This document shows, in pieces, positions 1-10,558 of a stretch of DNA of 64,000 nucleotides. The notes under the pieces were generated by a model that had not been told where the DNA came from, searched no databases, and was given only the letters and a program-made list of their open reading frames with translations. The translations under genes and the position numbers were made by a program. This DNA is from Nocardia donostiensis (lineage in GTDB: Bacteria > Actinomycetota > Actinomycetes > Mycobacteriales > Mycobacteriaceae): positions 1 to 64,000 of the forward strand of contig NZ_MUKP01000027.1 in the NCBI RefSeq assembly GCF_002081715.1. The letters are read 5' to 3'. Each line of letters opens with the position of its first letter. Within the stretch, counting starts at the first letter, position 1.

Positions 1-2
1 AC

Positions 3-1154
3 GTCGAGGCGCAGGTCATCGCCGACAAGCACGGCAATGTCGTGGTCGCAGGCACCCGTGACTGCTCGCTGCAGCGCCGCTTCCAGAAGCTGGTGGAGGA
101 AGCACCCGCACCGTTCCTCACCGACGAGCAGCGGGCCAAGATCCACGCCTCGGCCAAGGCCATCTGCCGTGAAGCGGGCTACTACGGTGCAGGCACGGTC
201 GAATACCTGGTCCAGGGCGATACCGTGTCGTTCCTCGAGGTGAACACCCGGCTGCAGGTCGAGCATCCGGTCACCGAGGAAACCGCGGGCATCGACCTGG
301 TGCGCCAGCAGTTCCGCATCGCCAACGGCGAGGAGCTGGAGATCAAGGAGGATCCGACGCCGCGCGGGCACTCGTTCGAGTTCCGCATCAACGGCGAGGA
401 CGCGGGTCGCAACTTCTTGCCCGCCCCCGGCCCGGTGACCGTCTACAAGGAGCCGACCGGCCCCGGTGTGCGTGTCGACTCCGGTGTGGTGCAGGGCAGC
501 GTGATCGGCGGCCAGTTCGACTCGATGCTGGCCAAGCTGATCGTCACCGGCGAGAACCGCACCCAGGCGCTGGAGCGTGCCCGGCGCGCGCTCGCCGAGT
601 TCGAAGTGGCGGGCTTGGCCACCGTTCTCCCGTTCCACCGGGCGATCGTCGAGGACCCGGCGTTCATCGGCGACGGCCAGAAGTTCGATGTCTACACCAA
701 GTGGATCGAAACCGAGTGGAAGAACACCATCGAGCCCTACACCGGTGAGGCACCTGCGGCCGACGACGAGGAGCAGCCGCGCCAGAAGGTTGTCGTCGAG
801 GTCGGCGGCCGCCGGGTCGAGGTGTCGCTGCCCGGCCAGTTCACCATGGGCGGCGGCAGCGCCAACGGTTCCGCTGTGGGTGTGGTCCGCAAGAAGCCGA
901 AGCCGCGTAAGCGTGGCGGTGCGGGCGGCGGGGCCGCCTCCGGTGACGCGATCACCGCACCCATGCAGGGCACCGTCGTCAAGGTGGCGGTCGAGGAGGG
1001 GCAGACCGTCGAGGCGGGCGACCTGATTCTGGTGCTAGAGGCGATGAAGATGGAGAACCCGGTCAATGCGCACAAGGCGGGTGTGGTCACCGGCCTGAAT
1101 GTCGCGGCGGGCTCGGCCATCACCCAGGGAACGGTTCTCGCCGAGATCAAATAA
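3..1154 (+). CDS. accA3: Acyl-CoA carboxylase alpha subunit (biotin carboxylase + BCCP), 5' truncated by window edge
   Basis: Carboxylates the biotin carried on its own C-terminal domain with ATP and bicarbonate, supplying partner beta subunits that make malonyl-/methylmalonyl-CoA and longer carboxyacyl-CoAs for fatty and mycolic acid synthesis. The frame is open from the window edge and begins inside the biotin carboxylase domain (HVEAQV-type segment, then [16 protein letters not shown], a signature of the domain, around position 235). A linker rich in Gly, Lys and Arg (about 880-945) leads to a lipoyl/biotinyl domain whose biotinylation motif EAMKMENP lies near 1039-1062. About 383 residues are visible of a family normally near 600, so only the N-terminal third is missing. 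Neighbours downstream match the M. tuberculosis accA3 locus, which supports the symbol. A 12-bp stem terminator follows. Confidence 0.93.
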   Translation, partial: VEAQVIADKHGNVVVAGTRDCSLQRRFQKLVEEAPAPFLTDEQRAKIHASAKAICREAGYYGAGTVEYLVQGDTVSFLEVNTRLQVEHPVTEETAGIDLVRQQFRIANGEELEIKEDPTPRGHSFEFRINGEDAGRNFLPAPGPVTVYKEPTGPGVRVDSGVVQGSVIGGQFDSMLAKLIVTGENRTQALERARRALAEFEVAGLATVLPFHRAIVEDPAFIGDGQKFDVYTKWIETEWKNTIEPYTGEAPAADDEEQPRQKVVVEVGGRRVEVSLPGQFTMGGGSANGSAVGVVRKKPKPRKRGGAGGGAASGDAITAPMQGTVVKVAVEEGQTVEAGDLILVLEAMKMENPVNAHKAGVVTGLNVAAGSAITQGTVLAEIK

Positions 1155-1228
1155 TCGCGGCGAACCAGCGGAGGCCTGTGATCCGACACTAGGTGAATCC
1201 GGTCGGTAACAGGTGAATACCGGCTCGC

Positions 1229-1262
1229 GGGCGGGCGCAGGACACGGTATCTGCGCCCGCCC
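1229..1262 (+). terminator. Stem-loop terminator after accA3
   Basis: Perfect 12-bp inverted repeat, GGGCGGGCGCAG at 1229-1240 and CTGCGCCCGCCC at 1251-1262, with a 10-nt loop, 75 bp beyond the accA3 stop. There is no clear T-run, as is usual for actinobacterial terminators. Confidence 0.75.
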
Positions 1263-1611
1263 TGTCGTGTCTGGTCAGGGCGATCAGCTCTACCCTGTGG
1301 TTGCGCGGTCGTCTGCGATCGCGTCGTATCCGACGGCCATCGACCGACGCTCGTCATCGAGGGCGGCAGCGCTCACGGCAGGTATCCCAGCGGATGGTGC
1401 ACCGCCTGGAAGAGCTGAGGTGGACGCCCTTTTCACCGATTCCCACAGGCATGCGGGCACGCGTGACACGATAGCCGACGGTACAGCCGAGCCAACGGCG
1501 ATGAGCACCACGCTGTCCCGCGTTCGCCTATCCGCGTCCGGTGGCTGTCCGCCTCAGGAGCACCGACGGCAGCGGCAATACGGGGCAACGGAACGCGTGG
1601 TGCGGTGACAG
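1263..1611. other. Intergenic stretch with no supported gene
   Basis: About 350 bp between the accA3 terminator and the 3' end of the kinase gene. Open frames exist on both strands, but they are Arg/Ser/Pro-rich, lack a ribosome binding site and resemble no family known to me. No terminator for the leftward kinase transcript is obvious here. Confidence 0.5.
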
Positions 1612-3537
1612 TTAGCGCAGCGGCGCCCGGGTGCCCTGTGACAGCGGAAAGTCGCGGACGGTGAGGTGGGCGGGAACCGAATCGACTGGCACACCGAAGA
1701 CCAGGTGAGTGGCGGTGGATTCACCGGGCTGCAGGGTTGTCGGCGCGGCGGCAGTGGCAGCGCGCTGGGCGGTGGCGGTGACGTCGGGGTCGTAGCGGCG
1801 GCCTGCTGTGTCGTAGAGCTGCTGCCCCAGCGGCAGATAGGTTTTCGGCTCCGCGGAGATATTGCGGACAGTCATACCGATCACGGTGAACGCGCCCTCG
1901 GCCCGTTCCACCCCGACCATAGCGATCCCGGTTTCCACCTTCGTCACCACGAATTCCAGCTTCCCGTCCCGCACCGGATCGCCGAGACCCGGCTGCGCCA
2001 CCCCCGGGTCGCCCGCCCGGAACTCCACCTTCGCATCGTCGGAATTCGCCGCGAGCACCGCGAAACATCCCGCACCGAAAACGCACGGCGCCAGCAAGAT
2101 CACGAGCAGTGCACCGAATACTTTGCCCGCCGTCTTCTTCCTGCGCCGGGGTGGCACCGCCACCGGAACCCGGCGCGGTCGCCTCCCGGAGAACACCACG
2201 CGCCGCTGCCCCGGTCCAGCCGGGTACGGCCCAGGCGCGCCGTAGCCTCCAGGAAAACGGTAAGCGACTCCCCGCGCCCCAGGCAGCCGCCCCAGCCATC
2301 TCTGCGGACCGTAAGGTCCCGGGCCCCCCGGCGCGACCTGCGCACCGCTCTGCGGCACCGGCAGACGCGGCGCTGCGGAATCCGGCAGCTCCCGCCCTGA
2401 CCGCCCCTCGCCGGCTCCCGCCAGCGGTAACCCGGTCTCGACACGGGTATACGCGGCCGTGCGCGCGTAGCCAGGCCCGGGAAGGTGCCTGGTGGATGGC
2501 AGAACGCTGTGCCCAACACTGGTAGAACGGACTTCCCCGCCGTCGGACGGACGATCAGCCGATTGCCCAGACCCAGGTTCGGGAAAGCGCTTGGTCGGCG
2601 GCAGGACACCGTGACCAGCACCAATCGAGCGGGCTTCCCCGATATCAGACGGGCGATCGTCCAGTTGTGCAGAGCCTGGCCCAGGAAGGCGCTGGGTAAG
2701 GGGGCTGCTCGCAGTGTCCGACATGTTGCCCGCCTGCGCTGCCCGGGCAGCATGCGCAAATTCTCCCGCGGTGGCGTAACGCTCGTCCGGATCTTTGGCC
2801 AGCGCGCGGGCGATGACTGCGTCCAGCGCCGGGGCGACCTCCGGAGCGGCTCGGTGCACGCTGGGTGGATCGGTGGTGAGATGGGCGTGCATCTGCTGGG
2901 CGGGGTCGGTGTCGCCGAAGGGGCGGGCGCCGGTCAGGCATTCGTAGAGGACGCAGCCCAGCGAGTAGACGTCGGAGCGGGCATCAGCGCGGCCGGTGAA
3001 CCGTTCCGGAGCCATATACGCCCAGGTGCCGATGGCCAGGCCTGCCGTAGTGACCGCGGTGGCGTCGGAACCGTAGGCGATACCGAAATCGATCAGATAG
3101 GCGAACCCGTCGGGCCGGACCACGATATTGGACGGTTTGACATCCCGGTGGACGAGCCCGGCTCGATGCGCCGCGTCGAGCGCCGCGGCGGTCTGGGCGA
3201 CGATATCCACGGCCTGCGCCGGTGGCAGCGGGCCGTCGCGGCGAAGCAGTCGCGCCAGATCGAGGCCCTCGATGAATTCCATCTCGATGAACAGGCGGCC
3301 ATCGATGTCCCCGTGGGTGTGGATGGGCACGATATGCGGGTCGCGCAGCCGCGCGGCCAGTTCGGCTTCCCGCCCGAAACGTTTGCGGTACGTCTGGTCT
3401 CCGGCGAGTTCGATGGGCAGCAACTTCAGCACCACCCGGCGTGCGGTCGCGGTGTCGAACGCCAGCCAGACCTCGCCCATCCCGCCCTTACCGAGCAGGC
3501 GATCGAGCCGGTACCGACCCAGACGGGTCTGCCCCAT
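1612..3537 (-). CDS. Membrane-anchored Ser/Thr protein kinase with extracellular DUF4352-like domain
   Basis: Eukaryotic-type (PknB-like) receptor kinase of about 641 residues. The cytoplasmic kinase domain fills roughly residues 1-265: glycine loop GKGGMGEV, VVLK lysine, catalytic loop HRDVKPSNI and DFG. A long Pro/Gly/Arg-rich juxtamembrane linker follows, then one transmembrane segment (near residues 475-498, ending CFAVLAA) and an extracytoplasmic domain of about 140 residues with the beta-strand pattern of DUF4352/telomeric-repeat-binding-like folds, not PASTA repeats. Start chosen at the ATG reading MGQTRLGRYRLD because GAAGGGG sits at good spacing in front of it; an ATG eight codons upstream lacks such a site. 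Its ligand and substrates cannot be read from sequence. Monocistronic; the adjacent carboxylase runs toward it. Confidence 0.9.
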   Translation of the reverse strand: MGQTRLGRYRLDRLLGKGGMGEVWLAFDTATARRVVLKLLPIELAGDQTYRKRFGREAELAARLRDPHIVPIHTHGDIDGRLFIEMEFIEGLDLARLLRRDGPLPPAQAVDIVAQTAAALDAAHRAGLVHRDVKPSNIVVRPDGFAYLIDFGIAYGSDATAVTTAGLAIGTWAYMAPERFTGRADARSDVYSLGCVLYECLTGARPFGDTDPAQQMHAHLTTDPPSVHRAAPEVAPALDAVIARALAKDPDERYATAGEFAHAARAAQAGNMSDTASSPLTQRLPGPGSAQLDDRPSDIGEARSIGAGHGVLPPTKRFPEPGSGQSADRPSDGGEVRSTSVGHSVLPSTRHLPGPGYARTAAYTRVETGLPLAGAGEGRSGRELPDSAAPRLPVPQSGAQVAPGGPGPYGPQRWLGRLPGARGVAYRFPGGYGAPGPYPAGPGQRRVVFSGRRPRRVPVAVPPRRRKKTAGKVFGALLVILLAPCVFGAGCFAVLAANSDDAKVEFRAGDPGVAQPGLGDPVRDGKLEFVVTKVETGIAMVGVERAEGAFTVIGMTVRNISAEPKTYLPLGQQLYDTAGRRYDPDVTATAQRAATAAAPTTLQPGESTATHLVFGVPVDSVPAHLTVRDFPLSQGTRAPLR

Positions 3538-3687
3538 AACGGGCCCCTTCCCAGTCGCCATTGACGGTCCGCGGTTACTGATCGGCTCGAAATACCAGCT
3601 CAGAGCACGAAACAGAATGCGCCGACTTGCCTTTCGACCTTAGTCCGCCCACCTGTGGTCGTGCAGTGTGACCTCCCCTACCGAACG

Positions 3688-3743
3688 CCGAGCGGCGCAG
3701 CACATGGCGACCATGGGTCGCTCGACTGTGCTGCGCCGCTCGG
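3688..3743 (-). terminator. Large nested stem-loop terminator of the GltS-family gene
   Basis: Perfect 17-bp arms, CCGAGCGGCGCAGCACA at 3688-3704 and its complement at 3727-3743. The 22-nt loop holds a second 6-bp stem (GCGACC 3707-3712 with GGTCGC 3716-3721). It lies 10 bp past the symporter stop on the minus strand and separates it from the kinase gene. Confidence 0.8.
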
Positions 3744-3752
3744 ACCAGGCGG

Positions 3753-5189
3753 TCAGGAGACCTTGACGGCAGACGCTCGGTCAGGCGCTTTTTGTCGACC
3801 GAAGTAGAGCAGGCCCGCCGCGAGCATGCCCACGAACAATGCCAGCATGCCCGCGAACAACCAGCCGACACCGAAGTTCACGATGATCGGTATCGCGCCC
3901 GCAGTAACCAGGCCGCCGCCGAAGAACGGCTCCAGGATCAGCTGCTTGTAACCGAATGCCTGGTAGGCCGGGGTCTTCAGGTCGGGGTCGACGACCCGCA
4001 GGAGGATCAGCCCGGTGGAGGTGACGCCCATGGCCTGGCCGAGATCGGCGATACCGCGCTCGAACCAGAAGTCGGGCAGCATCCGCCGGGCCAGGAACAA
4101 GAACGCCCCCAGGGTCCAGACGAGGCCGGTGATCGCCAGCAGCAGGAAGGGCCAGAAGTTTGCCGCGATCGCCTGCAGCGACAGCGTTCCGAGCGCCGCG
4201 ATCACCAGCACGTCGAGGCTGAAGCCTTGAATCCGCTCGATGAGCTGCACGTCGACGATTTCGTCCTTGTCGAACGCCTGGATCGCGATCTGCACGACGA
4301 TGCCGCCGATCATCGCGATCGGGAACAGCGGGACATGGGCGAAGAGTTCGAAACTGCTCGCCCACAGCTTGGCTTCGACCCACTGCAGCCCGGACAGGAT
4401 GAGCCAGCCGATCACCACGGCCACCGCGAGCAGACCGAAATGCAGGGTGAGCGGTTCGATCGAAGACGGATTGACGGTGAGCGTCCCGGCCGAGCGGCGC
4501 TGCTCTTTCTCCACCAGACCTGCTTGTTCGGTCACCGATGGCGACGCGTTCACCTTCAACTCTTCGGTGTGGCCTTTGCGCACCCCCCAGTTGATGACCG
4601 CGATACCGCAGATGATGCCGGACAGGATGCCGACTGTGGCCAGGCCCAGCGCCAAGTCCTGCCCCTCCGGGAAGTTGAACTCGGTGAAGATGCCTGCCAT
4701 CCCGGCCGCGGTGCCGTGGCCACCTTCGAAGCCGATTTCGATCAACGTTCCGGCCATCGCAGGCAACCCGAATACCGGGCCGAGGATCAGGATCGCCAGC
4801 AGCAGGCCGAAAACGTACTGACCACTGGCCACTGTCATACCGAAGGCGATCTGCGGCCCGGCGACCTTGAACGCCTCTTTGGGTGAGGGCAGTTTGTGCC
4901 CCATCAGCAGACCAGCGAATACGAGGGAGATGAGCAGGCCGGGCAGAGCCTTCCACACCTCGAGAATCTCCGGGGTGAACAAGCCTGATTCGGCGAACCG
5001 GTCGGTGCCGAGAGCGGAGGCGATGCGCCCGAAGATGTCGGGGCCGATCAGCAACGCCAGCCCGCCGCCGAGGATGGAACTGGGGATGAACAGCTTCTGC
5101 GCCAACCGCCATTTCACTCTGATGATCTTGGAAATAAGCATCAGCACGCCGATGAGGAGAAGGGCGAAACCGATCACATCCGGAGACAT
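3753..5189 (-). CDS. Sodium:glutamate symporter (GltS/ESS) family transporter
   Basis: Polytopic membrane protein of about 478 residues, somewhat longer than E. coli GltS (about 400). It shows paired hydrophobic halves and the glycine-rich re-entrant motif GFEGGHGTAAG near residues 155-165, matching the SGGHGTG signature of the glutamate:sodium symporter family; a second related block (LGQAMGVTSTGLI) lies in the C-terminal half. It probably takes up glutamate or another dicarboxylate with sodium; substrate is inferred from family only. ATG at 5189 is chosen because AGGTG precedes it by five bases; a GTG two codons upstream is the alternative. Transcribed alone, ending in the nested terminator, and divergent from the small GNAT-like gene across a palindrome-rich promoter region. 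Confidence 0.8.
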   Translation of the reverse strand: MSPDVIGFALLLIGVLMLISKIIRVKWRLAQKLFIPSSILGGGLALLIGPDIFGRIASALGTDRFAESGLFTPEILEVWKALPGLLISLVFAGLLMGHKLPSPKEAFKVAGPQIAFGMTVASGQYVFGLLLAILILGPVFGLPAMAGTLIEIGFEGGHGTAAGMAGIFTEFNFPEGQDLALGLATVGILSGIICGIAVINWGVRKGHTEELKVNASPSVTEQAGLVEKEQRRSAGTLTVNPSSIEPLTLHFGLLAVAVVIGWLILSGLQWVEAKLWASSFELFAHVPLFPIAMIGGIVVQIAIQAFDKDEIVDVQLIERIQGFSLDVLVIAALGTLSLQAIAANFWPFLLLAITGLVWTLGAFLFLARRMLPDFWFERGIADLGQAMGVTSTGLILLRVVDPDLKTPAYQAFGYKQLILEPFFGGGLVTAGAIPIIVNFGVGWLFAGMLALFVGMLAAGLLYFGRQKAPDRASAVKVS

Positions 5190-5261
5190 AGTCACCTACT
5201 TTCGTCGTTCGAGTGGCGGCCACTACCCACCTGACGGCCGGCGTGACGAACGACATATATG

Positions 5262-5289
5262 CCGTTACCTAACGGTACGTTGTGCAACG
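5262..5289. promoter_or_regulatory. Tandem palindromes between gltS-like gene and GNAT-like gene
   Basis: CCGTTACCTAACGG at 5262-5275 is a perfect 6-bp-arm palindrome. CGTTGTGCAACG at 5278-5289 is a second, with 5-bp arms. They sit 73 bp upstream of the symporter start in a divergent promoter region. Candidate operators; no cognate regulator gene adjoins. Confidence 0.45.
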
Positions 5290-5403
5290 GCGCACAAAAA
5301 AATTGGGGCTTCCCTGTGCCGGGAAGAACGAACGCTACGGTGTGAGCGGCCACCGAAACAAGGCAGGGCCGCCCAGCCCGCTCGACCAGTCAGGGGAGAC
5401 CGA

Positions 5404-5754
5404 ATGGAACCGATCGAGATCAACGCGGGATCATGGTATCTGCGCGCATTGCGGGCCGACGAACGCGTCGACGACCGACCCGCCCTCGCCGCCTGTGGGA
5501 TCACCGATCCCTATTACGTGCGGCGACGCAGGGCTGCATGGGACGACGAAACCCGGTTCTCCTGGGCGGTATGCGAGCCGACCACCGCGGAACTGGTCGC
5601 CGAAATCTGGGTCGTCCCCACAGGGGACGGCGCTGCCGAAATCACCGGCTGGTCCCGTCCTGGCTACGAGAAAGCACTGACGGAGGGGCTCGCCGCGGTA
5701 CACCGCTTCACCGCAGGTGCGCTCGGGCTGCGTCCCATCGTCTCCCAGGTGTGA
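5404..5754 (+). CDS. Short GNAT-like acetyltransferase-related protein
   Basis: 116-residue protein preceded by a good AGGGGAG site. The N-terminal half (SWYLRALRADERVDDRPAL, then a segment ending RFSWAVCEPTTAELVAEIWV) has the beta1-alpha1-beta2-beta3-beta4 pattern of RimJ/RimL-type GNAT acetyltransferases, whose N-terminal part typically reads YLRPLR...DR. It lacks a clear Q/RxxGxG/A acetyl-CoA loop, so it is either a truncated or a degenerate member with an altered activity; a full GNAT would be 160-200 residues. The C-terminus (RFTAGALGLRPIVSQV) is reminiscent of the terminal strand of the fold, so the missing part is internal. Single gene between the divergent transporter and the convergent propeller lipoprotein. 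Confidence 0.6.
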   Translation: MEPIEINAGSWYLRALRADERVDDRPALAACGITDPYYVRRRRAAWDDETRFSWAVCEPTTAELVAEIWVVPTGDGAAEITGWSRPGYEKALTEGLAAVHRFTAGALGLRPIVSQV

Positions 5755-5767
5755 ACGTAGGACCGAT

Positions 5768-6946
5768 TCAGCGCATCACGCCGGTGTGCCCGGTGGAGTA
5801 GCGACCCGGTTGCGGCCAGATCGTCAAGCCGTGCGGCCCGGCTCCCACCGGGATACGGGCCAGCAGCTTCCATTCGACGATATCGATGGCGTACACCTCG
5901 CTGTGGTGGCGTCCCGCGACCCAGAAAGTCCGGCCGTCGGCGGAAATATTGCCCATATCGGGGCTGCCACCGCCCGGTATCCACCATTCACCGACCAGCT
6001 TGTCTTCCCTGAAATCCCAGATCGAGATGCTGCCCTCGTGCCGGTTGGTGATGAGCATCTGTGTGGAGTCACGGGTCACATACAGTCCGTGCGCCCCATC
6101 GCCGGTGGGGACGAAACCAGTGTTCTCGAAGGTCAGGGCGTCGAAGAGGTAGATGCCACCTGCGGTCATATCGGCGACGTAGAAGGTGCGCCCGTCCGGG
6201 GACAGTTTCACGTCCTGCGGTTTACCCGACCGCCCGCCCGGCAGGTCGATCAGCTTCACCTGTTTACGTTCGGCGACGTCGAAGACCAGCATGCGGCCGA
6301 TGAACTCGCAGCTGGCCAGGGCGAAGCGACCGTCGGCGGTGAAGTCCATATGGTCGACGCCCGCGCAGTCGGGTACCGGCAGCGCGTGCTTCTTCTCCCA
6401 GGTGCGCGGGTCGTAGAAGTCCAGCGACTTATCCGCCTCGGCGACGACCAGGGCGTACTTCCCGTCGGGGGTGTAATACATGTTGTAGGGGTCGCGTACC
6501 GGGAACGGCGCGCCCGGACGGCCGGTACGCGGGTCGATCGGCATCAGGCTGCCGCCGCCGATCGGCAGATCGTTGGTGACGTACAGGGTCTGCAGGTCAT
6601 ACGACGGCACTACGTGCTGGGGTTCCTCGCCGCCGGAGGAGAAGGTGTCGATCACCTGGAAGGTTTTCGGATCGATAACAGACACCGTGTTGGATTCACT
6701 GTTGGGGACGTAGACCAGCTCCCGGTGCTCGGATACGGCCGGGCTGAGCTTCCGGTTCGCCGCGTAGATATCGGTCGGCGACAGCGGCGGCGGCATTCCG
6801 GGGAGCAGTGTCGCCAGATGGGGTGGCGGAGCCGCCGACGGGGCAGGCTCCTCCCCGACCGAGCCTGCTTCGCTCACGGAGCATCCGGTGAGGCATACCG
6901 CGACGGAGACGACGCATGCGCGTAACAGTGCCGTTCGCCGATTCAC
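5768..6946 (-). CDS. YncE-like beta-propeller lipoprotein
   Basis: Predicted exported lipoprotein of about 392 residues. The N-terminus NRRTALLRACVVSVAVCLTGCS is a signal peptide ending in lipobox LTGC. The body consists of YVTN/NHL-type blades, for example YVPNSESNTVSVIDPKTF, TLYVTNDLP, GRTFYVADMTAGGIYLFD and TQMLITNRHEGSISIWD, giving a six- or seven-bladed propeller on the outer face of the membrane. Members of this superfamily bind surface partners or DNA, or are quinoprotein-like; no catalytic signature is present, so function is open. GTG at 6946 is preferred: it starts the signal peptide directly and has GGGG upstream; the ATG at 6988 would add 14 polar residues. Convergent with the GNAT-like gene, 13 bp apart. 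Confidence 0.8.
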   Translation of the reverse strand: MNRRTALLRACVVSVAVCLTGCSVSEAGSVGEEPAPSAAPPPHLATLLPGMPPPLSPTDIYAANRKLSPAVSEHRELVYVPNSESNTVSVIDPKTFQVIDTFSSGGEEPQHVVPSYDLQTLYVTNDLPIGGGSLMPIDPRTGRPGAPFPVRDPYNMYYTPDGKYALVVAEADKSLDFYDPRTWEKKHALPVPDCAGVDHMDFTADGRFALASCEFIGRMLVFDVAERKQVKLIDLPGGRSGKPQDVKLSPDGRTFYVADMTAGGIYLFDALTFENTGFVPTGDGAHGLYVTRDSTQMLITNRHEGSISIWDFREDKLVGEWWIPGGGSPDMGNISADGRTFWVAGRHHSEVYAIDIVEWKLLARIPVGAGPHGLTIWPQPGRYSTGHTGVMR

Positions 6947-7055
6947 GCGCGACCCCGACGGCTGGGTGTGGTGAAGACGGTATGACATGGATGCGAAGCC
7001 TAGGTCGCCGCGGCGCTACACACGCCGACCCACGCCGAGCAATACGCAACCGGTA

Positions 7056-8408
7056 TCAATCGAGGTCATCGAGTACGTGATCGAGCGCGTCGACGGCAGC
7101 GTCCAATTCGTCGATACCGACGATCAGCGGCGGCCGGAACCGGATACCGCGCTCTCCGGTCCCCAGCGCCAGCACCCGTTCGCGTTCACGCAACCGGGTC
7201 AGCACCTCATCACGAGCCAGGGTGTCGGGTAGGGTGACCGCGCACATCAGGCCGCGTCCGCGTGGCTCGGTGATCGCGGGCCGCCTGCGCGCCAGTTCGG
7301 CGAGCCGCTCCAGCAGGTGGGCGCCGAGCGGCCGGGATGCCTGGATCAGCCCGTCGCGTTCGATGACTTCCAGGATCCGGCGGGTGCGCACCATATCGGT
7401 GAGGTTGCCGCCCCAGGTGGAGTTGAGCCGGGAACTCACAGCGAACACATTGTCGCGGACCTCGTCGACGCGTCCGCCCGCCATCACCCCGCACACCTGG
7501 GTCTTCTTGCCGAACGCGACCACATCCGGTTGGAGCCCGAGCTGCTGGTAAGTCCAGGCGGTCCCGGTCATGCCGACGCCGGTCTGCACCTCGTCCAGCA
7601 CGAACAGCGCGTCGTTGTCGTGGCACAGCTGCTGCATCGCCTGCAGGAACTCGGGGCGCAGATGCCGGTCGCCGCCTTCGCCCTGGATCGGTTCGGCAAT
7701 GAAACAAGCGATCTCGTGCGGGTTTTCGGCGAAGGCACGAGCAGCCTGGTCGAGGGCGGCGCGTTCGGCGGCAACGATATCGCGGCCGTCGGCCAGGTAC
7801 GGGGTGTCGATACGCGGCCAGTCGAATATCGGGAAACGCGCGGTTTTCACCGGCTCGGTGTTGGTCAGCGACATGGTGTATCCGGTGCGGCCGTGGAACG
7901 CGCCGGTCAAGTGCAGCACCTTGCCGCCCGAACGCGCGGTGCGCCCGTGACTTTCGTTGTGCCTGCTCTTCCAGTCGAAGGCGATCTTGAGCGCGTTTTC
8001 CACGGCGAGCGCACCGCCGTCGATGAAGAACAGATGCGGTAACCGCGGATCGCCGAGCACCCGCACGAAGGTGTCGACGAACCGGGCCATTGCGACGGTG
8101 TAGATATCGGAGTTGCTCGGTTTGTTGATCGCAGCGGTGGCCAGTTCGGCGCGGAAAGATTCGTCGGCGGCCAGGGCTGGATGGTTCATGCCCAGGGCGC
8201 TGGAACCGAAGAAGCCGAACATGTCCAGGTAGGCGGTGCCGTCTCGTTCGTCGATCAACTGGCACCCGCGCGAGTTGCGCAGGTCCAGAACCAGGTCGAA
8301 GCCATCGGCGAGGATGCTCGCCGACAAGATCTCGTGCACGCGGGTGGCGGGGATGACCGTGACATCCGGGGCATCGCCCGCGCCGGGACGCTCCAATTCG
8401 ATGGTCAC
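7056..8408 (-). CDS. lat: L-lysine 6-transaminase
   Basis: Transfers the epsilon-amino group of lysine to 2-oxoglutarate, giving 2-aminoadipate 6-semialdehyde, which cyclises to piperideine-6-carboxylate. The 450-residue length equals that of M. tuberculosis Lat (Rv3290c). PLP-binding lysine lies in the conserved segment AFGKKTQVCG (about residues 301-302), with the class III aminotransferase aspartate motif LFVLDEVQTGVG before it and GAFHGRTGY for cofactor phosphate contact. The next gene leftward on the same strand is unrelated; upstream lies an Lrp-family regulator and, divergent from that, the dehydrogenase that uses its product. This arrangement is that of the M. tuberculosis lat-lrpA-pcd locus. 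In beta-lactam-producing actinomycetes the same reactions supply 2-aminoadipate for ACV, but no synthetase is in this window. Confidence 0.95.
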   Translation of the reverse strand: MTIELERPGAGDAPDVTVIPATRVHEILSASILADGFDLVLDLRNSRGCQLIDERDGTAYLDMFGFFGSSALGMNHPALAADESFRAELATAAINKPSNSDIYTVAMARFVDTFVRVLGDPRLPHLFFIDGGALAVENALKIAFDWKSRHNESHGRTARSGGKVLHLTGAFHGRTGYTMSLTNTEPVKTARFPIFDWPRIDTPYLADGRDIVAAERAALDQAARAFAENPHEIACFIAEPIQGEGGDRHLRPEFLQAMQQLCHDNDALFVLDEVQTGVGMTGTAWTYQQLGLQPDVVAFGKKTQVCGVMAGGRVDEVRDNVFAVSSRLNSTWGGNLTDMVRTRRILEVIERDGLIQASRPLGAHLLERLAELARRRPAITEPRGRGLMCAVTLPDTLARDEVLTRLRERERVLALGTGERGIRFRPPLIVGIDELDAAVDALDHVLDDLD

Positions 8409-8472
8409 ACCCGAAGGGTACGAAAAAATTTGCGTTTACTCCACCATAAAGCGCAGTAATTTCTGCTAAACG

Positions 8473-8925
8473 TTACCTGTCATAGAATGTCTGCAGGATG
8501 ATGGTGCTCCGGGTACGCACATTGGCAGTCGCTCTGATCTCCTGGAGCAACTGCTCGAGGTGTCGCGGCGAGGCCACCCGGACCAGCAGCACGTAACTCT
8601 CGTCACCTGCTACCGAGTGGCACGCCTCGATTCCGGGTATGTGCTGCAACAATGCGGGCGCATCATCGGGTTGGGACGGGTCGAGAGGAGTGATCGCCAC
8701 GAAAGCCGACAGCAATTGCCCCAGCGCCTCGTGGTCCACCTTTGCCGTGTACCCCCGGATCACCCCGCGCGCCTCCAGCCTGCGCACCCGCGACTGCACG
8801 GCGGATACCGACAGGCTCGCCTTCTCCGCCAGATTCGACAGCGTGGCTCTCCCATCAGCCATCAGCTCCCGGATCAGCAGGCGATCGATATCGTCGAGTA
8901 CTGGTCTTGCCGGTGTTTCCGCCAT
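8473..8925 (-). CDS. lrpA: Lrp/AsnC-family transcriptional regulator
   Basis: 150-residue feast/famine regulator. Residues about 8-65 form the N-terminal winged helix-turn-helix (LDDIDRLLIRELMADGRATLS, then SVSAVQSRVRRLEARGVI). The C-terminal RAM/ligand-binding domain begins near VDHEALGQLLSAFVAI and contains the conserved CHSVAGDESYVLLVR segment where amino acids bind at the dimer interface. It sits between lat (same strand, 64 bp away) and pcd (divergent), so it most likely senses lysine or a related amino acid and controls both; M. tuberculosis LrpA at the equivalent locus responds to nutrient starvation. AT-rich DNA at 8415-8465 in front of lat is a plausible binding region. Confidence 0.92.
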   Translation of the reverse strand: MAETPARPVLDDIDRLLIRELMADGRATLSNLAEKASLSVSAVQSRVRRLEARGVIRGYTAKVDHEALGQLLSAFVAITPLDPSQPDDAPALLQHIPGIEACHSVAGDESYVLLVRVASPRHLEQLLQEIRATANVRTRSTIILQTFYDR

Positions 8926-9028
8926 CAGCGAAGGCTAACGCAGCGACCGCGGCTGGTGAATCGCACTTGTAATCGTCCATTCCGCAACCGGAACGCTGTC
9001 CGGTACGGACAACAGAGCGGAGTATCGG

Positions 9029-10558
<1,530 letters not shown>

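Noticed and set aside
1213-1608. 131-residue plus-strand frame after accA3
   Set aside because: Starts before the terminator hairpin and has random composition.
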